Assembly (NCBI GenBank): GCA_023246195.1
Contig: JAHFIW010000012.1
Coordinates: forward strand, 1-36,407
Direction: 5' to 3'
Source: a bacterium
GTDB taxonomy: Bacteria > Patescibacteriota > Patescibacteriia > SG8-24
DNA length: 36,407 bases
The notes below the pieces were generated by a model, which worked only from the letters and a program-made list of their open reading frames with translations, ran no database searches and was not told the origin of the DNA. Of the stretch, positions 32,184 through 36,407 are shown piece by piece. A program made the position numbers and the translations under genes. The stretch's first letter is position 1. The number at the start of each line of letters is the position of its first letter.

Positions 32184-32864
32184 TTAACGTTGAAACGCCC
32201 CGAGCAGCAGCTGCCAGACGATCTTGAAGGCGTCGGAGGCTTTCTGCCCTTTTGCCAGGGTCTCTGCGGTGTAGCGCACCTGCACGGGGACTTCGACGCA
32301 GCGCAGTTCCGAGGCGTAGGCATTACGGAGAATCTCCGAGCAGTGCGCCATGCGATCCTGCGCAAAATCGATCTCTTCGGCAGCGGCCGCGGTCATGGCA
32401 CGCATGCCGCTCTGCGGATCGGTGACGGTGCGCGGAATGCCCAGCACGACGCCGGAAAACTGACGCGCCGCGGCAAGAAGCAGGCGGCGGGAGAACGGCA
32501 TGCCCACGCTGGTCACGCCGAGGAAGCGCGAACCGAAAACGACGTCAGCCCGGCCTTCGAGGATCGGCGTCGTCAATGTCGGGATCGCCTCGGGATCGTG
32601 CTGGCCGTCGGCATCGAAGTGCACGACGACGTCGGCACCCTCGGCGACGGCAAGGACCGTGCCGGTCTTGAGCGCCGCGCCCTGTCCGCGGTTAAGCACA
32701 TGCACCACCACGTCGGCGCCGGCCGCGCGCGCCTCCTCAGCTGACCCGTCCGAAGAGCCGTCATCTACCACGACGACGCGATGTACGCGCGGAAGCAGGT
32801 CGCGGACCACCGCGCCTATTCTTCCGCGTTCGTTGTAGTTGGGGATGACGGCAAAAATCTTCAT
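32184..32864 (-). CDS. Glycosyltransferase family 2, polyprenyl-phosphate sugar transferase (DPM1-like)
   Basis: A 226-residue GT-A enzyme from the ATG at 32864. It has FAVIPNYNERGRIG, VVVVDDGSSDGS, NRGQGAALKTG and the metal-binding HFDADGQHDPEAI, the hallmarks of dolichyl-phosphate mannose or polyprenyl-phosphate glucose synthases. DPQSGMRAM is a further DPM1-like segment. It lacks C-terminal membrane helices, so the following DUF2304 protein may supply the anchor. It would charge a lipid carrier with sugar for GT-C enzymes such as those encoded at 23771-25444 and 26064-28253. A weak Shine-Dalgarno (TAAGG) precedes the start. It is 7 bases after the upstream SDR gene. Confidence 0.92.
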   Translation of the reverse strand: MKIFAVIPNYNERGRIGAVVRDLLPRVHRVVVVDDGSSDGSAEEARAAGADVVVHVLNRGQGAALKTGTVLAVAEGADVVVHFDADGQHDPEAIPTLTTPILEGRADVVFGSRFLGVTSVGMPFSRRLLLAAARQFSGVVLGIPRTVTDPQSGMRAMTAAAAEEIDFAQDRMAHCSEILRNAYASELRCVEVPVQVRYTAETLAKGQKASDAFKIVWQLLLGAFQR

Positions 32865-32871
32865 ACGAGCC

Positions 32872-33897
32872 TTACTTCCCCAACGACGGGCGCAACAGGC
32901 CGCGATGGGCGATGGTGTATTCGATGGAGTGCTTGAGGCCGGCCTCGAGCGAGACGAGCGGCAGCCACCCAAGCTGGTCCTTTGCGCGGGTAAGGTCGGG
33001 CAAACCGAGCTGCGACATGAACAGCAGAGGCGCCTCGAAGCCGATCTTTGACGAAGATCCGGTCAGTTCGGCGATCTTCTTGGCCACGTCGGCGATGCGG
33101 ATGTCGTAGTCGCTGCCGATGTTCACCGGACCGGGATCCTTCGGCATGCGCATCAGCCTGACGATGGCATCGACCACGTCGGAGACGTAGATGAGCGACG
33201 TGCGGAAGCTCTCGTCACCGTAAATGACGAGATCCTTGCCGTCGAGCGCGTTGATCATGAAGTCGGGAAGCATCTGACCGTCGTTGAGCAGCATGCGCGG
33301 ACCGTACGTGCGGAAGATGCGCCCGATGCGCACGTCGATGCCGTGAACCTGACTGTAGGTGTACGCCATGGTTTCCGCCCAGCGTTTTCCTTCGTCGTAG
33401 CAGCTGCGCGGCGTAAGATGGTCAAAGGTGCCGTACTCCTCTTCCTTGAAAAGATGGCCGTCCGCAGGACGCGTTCCGTAGATGACGCTCGATGACGCGA
33501 AGAAGAACTTAGCCTTGTTGGCCACGGCGAGCTCGAGCACGTTACGCATGCCGACGGAGTTGGACAACAGCGTCTGGTAGCGGAGCTCGTCGAAATTCTT
33601 TGCCGAGGTGGGACAGGCAAGATGATACACTTCCTGAAAGCCCTGGAACTTCAGCTGGAAGCGCTCGAGTTCGGGATACTTGTCAAAGTCGATCGGTTCG
33701 TTGATGTCGGCCCTGATGAACTCGAAGTCCTGGTTCTTGAGCAGGTGATCGATGTTGTTTTCCTGCGACGTGACGAAATTATCGATGCAGACGACGCGAC
33801 AGTCGTTGAGCAGCTTTTCGCAGAGGAACGAGCCGATGAAGCCCGCGCCGCCGGTCACCAGGACGTTCGGTTTTTCGAAAATCGGTTTTTGAGGCAT
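32872..33897 (-). CDS. Extended SDR sugar-nucleotide epimerase/dehydratase (UXS-like), paralog 1
   Basis: A 341-residue NAD(P)-dependent enzyme of the extended short-chain dehydrogenase family, closest in texture to UDP-glucuronate decarboxylase. Motifs are NVLVTGGAGFIGSFLCE, VYHLACP, ASSSVIYG, SCYDEGKRWAE with the catalytic Tyr and Lys, and RIGRIFRTYGPRM. Where decarboxylases have a catalytic Glu (STSEVYG), this protein has Val, as in epimerases, so the reaction is uncertain. The ATG at 33897 follows a good promoter. It starts a run that continues through GT2, DUF2304, GT2 and two GT4 genes. It is a tandem paralog of the next gene upstream, with roughly 60% identity by eye. Confidence 0.85.
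   Translation of the reverse strand: MPQKPIFEKPNVLVTGGAGFIGSFLCEKLLNDCRVVCIDNFVTSQENNIDHLLKNQDFEFIRADINEPIDFDKYPELERFQLKFQGFQEVYHLACPTSAKNFDELRYQTLLSNSVGMRNVLELAVANKAKFFFASSSVIYGTRPADGHLFKEEEYGTFDHLTPRSCYDEGKRWAETMAYTYSQVHGIDVRIGRIFRTYGPRMLLNDGQMLPDFMINALDGKDLVIYGDESFRTSLIYVSDVVDAIVRLMRMPKDPGPVNIGSDYDIRIADVAKKIAELTGSSSKIGFEAPLLFMSQLGLPDLTRAKDQLGWLPLVSLEAGLKHSIEYTIAHRGLLRPSLGK
33083..33141. repeat. 59-base tract identical to 34172-34230 (copy in paralog 1)
   Basis: This tract is identical base for base to the one at 34172-34230 in the neighbouring paralog, including all synonymous positions. It encodes KDPGPVNIGSDYDIRIADVA in both. It ends abruptly where the amino acid sequences diverge. Confidence 0.9.
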
Positions 33898-33909
33898 AGG
33901 TACCGCTTT

Positions 33910-33938
33910 AGTATAGGGAAGACGCCGAATTAACGCAA
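33910..33938 (-). promoter_or_regulatory. Promoter of the SDR-GT2-DUF2304-GT2-GT4-GT4 operon
   Basis: On the minus strand: TTGCGT (33933-33938), a 17-base spacer, then TATACT (33910-33915). The -10 is the same hexamer as in the rpmA promoter. It lies 12 bases from the ATG at 33897, so the leader is about 5 bases. The -35 overlaps the arm of the upstream terminator. Confidence 0.6.
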
Positions 33939-33964
33939 AAATGCCCCAATAATGGGGCATTTTT
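33937..33964 (-). terminator. Intrinsic terminator downstream of SDR paralog 2
   Basis: A perfect 11-base stem (AAAAATGCCCC with GGGGCATTTTT) closes a 6-base AATAAT loop, 5 bases past the stop at 33970. The A/T ends supply a T-tract on either strand. It separates the two paralogous SDR genes. Confidence 0.9.
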
Positions 33965-33969
33965 GGCTA

Positions 33970-34986
33970 TTACAGGTCTTTGATCAAACCGCGGTTGGCC
34001 ACGGTGTACTCGATGGTCCGCTTGAGCCCCTGCTCGAAGGTGACCACCGGCATCCAGCCGAGCTCCTCACGGACCTTGGTGAGATTCGGAAGGCCGTGCT
34101 GCGCCATGTAGTACGGCGGCTGGTCGTTGAGGATGTGAGAGGACGAACCGGTCAAGTCGACGATGCGCTTCGCCACGTCGGCGATGCGGATGTCGTAGTC
34201 GCTGCCGATGTTCACCGGACCGGGATCCTTGACGGTCTGCATCATCAGCATCACGGCATCGACGCAGTCAGTGACGTACAGGAACGAACTGCGCAGGTCG
34301 GGGCTGAAGATGACGATGTCCTTGTCGTCGATGGAATTCTGGATGAAGTCCGGGATGAGGTGGCCGTCATCGAGCGGCATGCGCGGACCGTACGTGCGGA
34401 AGATGCGACCGATGCGCACGTCGATGCCGTAGACTTGGCGGTACGTGTCGACCATCGTCTCGGCCCACTGCTTGCCCTGGTCGTAGCAGCTGTTCGGTTC
34501 GAGGTGACCGAAGGTGCCGTACTCCCCTTCCTTGAGCAGGTGGCCGTCGGCAGGGCGCGGTCCGTACACCACGGCGCTCGACGCCAAGAAGAATTTCGAC
34601 TTCCACTTTACGGCGACCTCCAGGACGTTGTGCAGGCCGACGGAATTGGTGAGCAGCGTCTGCAGCTGAAACTGGTCGAAGCGGCGGCCGGTGCGCGGGC
34701 AGGCCAAGTGATAGATTTCCTGGATGCCCTGCAGCTTCAGGTTGAACAGCTGCAGCTCGGGATACGTTTCCAGGTCGAATGGCTCGTTGACGTCGTGGCG
34801 GATGAACTCAAAATCGGAGTTCTTGAGAAGGTGGACGATGTTCTCCGGATGAGAGGTGGAGAAGTTGTCCATGCAGATCACGCGGCAATCCTCCTTGAGG
34901 AGACGCTCGCACAGGAACGCGCCGATGAAGCCGGCACCGCCGGTCACCAGGACGTTGCGTTTTCCGAATATCGACATGTTGCTCAT
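33970..34986 (-). CDS. Extended SDR sugar-nucleotide epimerase/dehydratase (UXS-like), paralog 2
   Basis: A 338-residue protein from the ATG at 34986; a second ATG at 34977 would give 335. It has NVLVTGGAGFIGAFLCE, IYHLACP, ASSAVVYG, SCYDQGKQWAE (catalytic Tyr and Lys) and RIGRIFRTYGPRM. As in paralog 1, Val replaces the Glu found in UDP-glucuronate decarboxylases, so an epimerase-like or other reaction is possible. The two genes are tandem, in the same orientation, about 60% identical by eye, and contain nearly identical nucleotide tracts. A terminator follows, so it belongs to a different transcript from paralog 1, probably with its own -10 at 35016-35021. Confidence 0.85.
   Translation of the reverse strand: MSNMSIFGKRNVLVTGGAGFIGAFLCERLLKEDCRVICMDNFSTSHPENIVHLLKNSDFEFIRHDVNEPFDLETYPELQLFNLKLQGIQEIYHLACPRTGRRFDQFQLQTLLTNSVGLHNVLEVAVKWKSKFFLASSAVVYGPRPADGHLLKEGEYGTFGHLEPNSCYDQGKQWAETMVDTYRQVYGIDVRIGRIFRTYGPRMPLDDGHLIPDFIQNSIDDKDIVIFSPDLRSSFLYVTDCVDAVMLMMQTVKDPGPVNIGSDYDIRIADVAKRIVDLTGSSSHILNDQPPYYMAQHGLPNLTKVREELGWMPVVTFEQGLKRTIEYTVANRGLIKDL
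34172..34230. repeat. 59-base tract identical to 33083-33141 (copy in paralog 2)
   Basis: Second copy of the identical tract. A further near-identical pair (54 bases with one mismatch) is at 34377-34430 and 33291-33344. Confidence 0.9.
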
Positions 34987-35015
34987 AAGGGGGAATCCGT
35001 AGTGGGAATGCGGAA

Positions 35016-35021
35016 AGTATA
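35016..35021 (-). promoter_or_regulatory. Possible -10 box ahead of SDR paralog 2
   Basis: TATACT on the minus strand, in the 60-base gap after the GtrA gene. It ends 29 bases from the ATG at 34986. No clear -35 is found at 16-18 bases. The gap size and the hexamer, shared with two stronger promoters here, support it. Confidence 0.4.
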
Positions 35022-35046
35022 CCTCGATTGGTCGGTAATCTGCCAC

Positions 35047-35472
35047 CTATGACCGGAATGTCCATGTCTTCTGCAGCGTGAAGTTCCAGATCATGACCAC
35101 TGCGGTGGCCAGCAACTTAGCCAAAATGTCGTGCATTCCGGCAGCGATCAGCATCTGCAGGATGGCGGCGTTCCAAGCCAGGCCTCCGACGGCGACGGCA
35201 AAGAACTTGGGGGCGCGCCTATGCCAGCCGGCGGCATCATGACCGAACGTCCAAAAATTGTTGAGCAGGAAGCTGGATGCGGCGGCCAGGCAGAACGAGG
35301 CGGTGGCGGCGGCGACGAGATGCGCGTGCCACCACGGCAAGCCGCGTGTCAGCGCGAGGTACGCGAGGAAATCGAGCGCGGTATTCGAGGCGCCGACCAC
35401 GGCGAAACGCAAAAACTGCCCGGTGACGACGCTTCGAAGGTGGTCGTGGTACTTGCGGAGGGAGACGAACAT
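35047..35472 (-). CDS. GtrA-like membrane protein
   Basis: A 141-residue protein with four hydrophobic segments (about residues 20-40, 47-72, 88-107 and 113-135). Family motifs are visible: LRFAVVGASNTALDFLAYL in the first helix, FLLNNFWTFG between helices 2 and 3, and WNFTLQKTWTF at the C-terminus. GtrA proteins are thought to help move or use polyprenyl-phosphate-linked sugars across the membrane, which suits the adjacent glycan genes. It starts 10 bases after the FG-GAP gene stop. Confidence 0.9.
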   Translation of the reverse strand: MFVSLRKYHDHLRSVVTGQFLRFAVVGASNTALDFLAYLALTRGLPWWHAHLVAAATASFCLAAASSFLLNNFWTFGHDAAGWHRRAPKFFAVAVGGLAWNAAILQMLIAAGMHDILAKLLATAVVMIWNFTLQKTWTFRS

Positions 35473-35482
35473 GCGTGCGGCG

Positions 35483-36407
35483 CTAGTGAGTGACGACGAC
35501 GCTCACGCCTCCGCGGAACGACGGCTCGTACGCGTAAAAACGCAGAAGGGTGTCGCGCACTCCGGAAAGGGAAACGACCGGCGACGCCTTGAAGGCGCTC
35601 CCCAGCAGCAACCCGCGCAAAGCCGCGTGCTGCCCGCCGGTCACGGGCAAAAGCTTCCCCTCAGAATCGAATTCGCCGATGCGTTTTCCGTCCGCGGCGT
35701 AAGCCGCCATCGCCGCCCGTGTTCCGGCGAACTGGACGACGAGGTCGCTCCCGCCGTCGGCATCCGCAAAAGTGATGCCGGAAATCCTGGAGGGCATGAC
35801 GATGCTGGTCAGCAGGTCGCCCCTGCCGCCGTAGATCCGCACCACGGAACCGCCAGGCTGCCAGGTGACAATCTCGTTCTTGCCGTCACCCTTGAGGTCG
35901 GCGACGGCGACGTTGACGCCGTTCCGCGACGACTGGTCGAAAGCGAAGAATCCGCCGACGGGAAGTCCGGTGGAGGTGAACACGCGCACCTGCGGACCGC
36001 CGCCGGGACCGGCACCGGTGACAATCTCGTCCTTGCCGTCACCGTTCACGTCGCCGGCAGCCACGTTCACGCCGCCATGAAAAGCCTCATCGTACGCCAT
36101 GAACGAGCTCAGCGGCCGGCTGTTGATGTCGAACGTGCGCACTTGCGGAGTGCCGCCGGCCAATTCGCCCGCAACGATGGTCTGGCCGGCAATGCCGCCA
36201 AAGTTGGCCATCGCCAACGAAACGCCGCCCTTAAAGGGGTCGGAGAAGGCAGGAAACGAGCGGATGAACGTGCCGTCCTCGGTGAACAAGTGCACGTCTG
36301 GCGCACGCCCGGCTCCCGGTGCCGTCACGATGATGCGCTGATTGCCGCCTGCGGGGAGCAACGATGCCGTGGGTACCGGCGATGCGTCCTGCCGATGAAG
36401 CAGTTCC
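35483..36407 (-). CDS. FG-GAP/VCBS-type repeat surface protein, C-terminal part (5' end outside window)
   Basis: The frame is open to the window edge on the minus strand, so the start lies beyond 36407. About 308 residues are visible. They contain repeats of about 45-50 residues in the pattern GGVNVAAGDVNGDGKDEIVTG, then AGPGGGPQVRVFTSTG and a FFAFD or FMAYD end. The DVNGDGKDE-type loops resemble calcium-binding FG-GAP loops of integrin-like propellers. Such repeats are common in large secreted or cell-surface proteins of Patescibacteria and Planctomycetes. The TTG at 36361 could be read as a start, but the upstream codons continue the protein without a stop, so truncation is the better reading. 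Later repeats are degenerate, and the C-terminal 90 residues lack the Asp-rich loops. Confidence 0.85.
   Translation of the reverse strand, partial: ELLHRQDASPVPTASLLPAGGNQRIIVTAPGAGRAPDVHLFTEDGTFIRSFPAFSDPFKGGVSLAMANFGGIAGQTIVAGELAGGTPQVRTFDINSRPLSSFMAYDEAFHGGVNVAAGDVNGDGKDEIVTGAGPGGGPQVRVFTSTGLPVGGFFAFDQSSRNGVNVAVADLKGDGKNEIVTWQPGGSVVRIYGGRGDLLTSIVMPSRISGITFADADGGSDLVVQFAGTRAAMAAYAADGKRIGEFDSEGKLLPVTGGQHAALRGLLLGSAFKASPVVSLSGVRDTLLRFYAYEPSFRGGVSVVVTH

Noticed and set aside
32872-34986. The two SDR genes as one gene broken by a frameshift
   Set aside because: Each has a complete Rossmann N-terminus, catalytic Tyr/Lys and C-terminus, and a perfect terminator lies between them. They are tandem paralogs.
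36361-36361. TTG at 36361 as the start of the FG-GAP gene
   Set aside because: The same frame stays open to the window edge, and the protein lacks any signal peptide at that point, so the gene is truncated by the window.
1-36407. Recoded TGA (Gly), as in some CPR lineages
   Set aside because: TGA ends genes such as pilN, pilO and the cysteine desulfurase at the expected family lengths, so it acts as a normal stop.
1-36407. CRISPR arrays, insertion sequences, tRNA genes or prophage
   Set aside because: No regularly spaced repeats, transposase motifs, cloverleaf-like conserved tRNA arms or phage structural genes were seen on reading both strands.

Overview
The window is a GC-rich, densely packed bacterial chromosome segment. 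It contains 36 protein genes, with no rRNA, tRNA, CRISPR array or insertion sequence that I could recognise, and no gene-free stretch longer than about 130 bases. The gene set points to a Patescibacteria/CPR-type, probably single-membrane bacterium. It has a type IV pilus operon with no secretin or PilP-type lipoprotein where the operon ends, a solitary L27 gene, a long-form RmlA, GtrA and DUF2304-like small membrane proteins, PEGA and FG-GAP surface proteins, many glycosyltransferases, and few Shine-Dalgarno sites. The affiliation is an inference from gene content only. TGA acts as a normal stop codon.

Region 1 (1-7733, plus strand) is a type IV pilus operon: pilB (5' end outside the window), pilC, three minor-pilin-like genes, pilM, pilN, pilO and a small membrane protein in the pilP position. 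Two of the three minor pilins carry large extra ectodomains. One has a LamG/concanavalin-like insert and the other an Asn-rich beta-solenoid-like region, so they may form an adhesive pilus tip.

Region 2 (7735-18735) is mostly housekeeping: an IscS/NifS-type cysteine desulfurase; rpmA with a textbook promoter and terminator; a minus-strand operon of S41 protease, Nudix hydrolase and CTP synthase; murA divergent from a PEGA/propeller membrane protein; a HAD hydrolase; long-form rmlA; and a degenerate Nudix-like gene.

Region 3 (18860-26039, minus strand) is an apparent eight-gene operon: CDP-alcohol phosphatidyltransferase, a GT-C-like membrane protein, a large anchored beta-rich protein, a four-helix membrane protein, a HIT protein, then rmlB, rmlC and rmlD. 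It links dTDP-L-rhamnose supply to membrane lipid and glycan functions. A 729-residue GT-C-like protein is transcribed divergently from it (26064-28253).

Region 4 (28307-36407, minus strand) is a surface-glycan locus: a 5'-truncated FG-GAP repeat protein, GtrA, two tandem paralogous SDR sugar-nucleotide enzymes, a polyprenyl-phosphate-type GT2 with a DUF2304 partner, a rhamnosyltransferase-like GT2 and two GT4 enzymes. Together Regions 3 and 4 could make, assemble and export a rhamnose-containing envelope polysaccharide.

Most intergenic gaps carry perfect-stem terminators. Several -10 boxes lie only 6 to 12 bases upstream of the start codon, which suggests frequent leaderless or near-leaderless transcripts.
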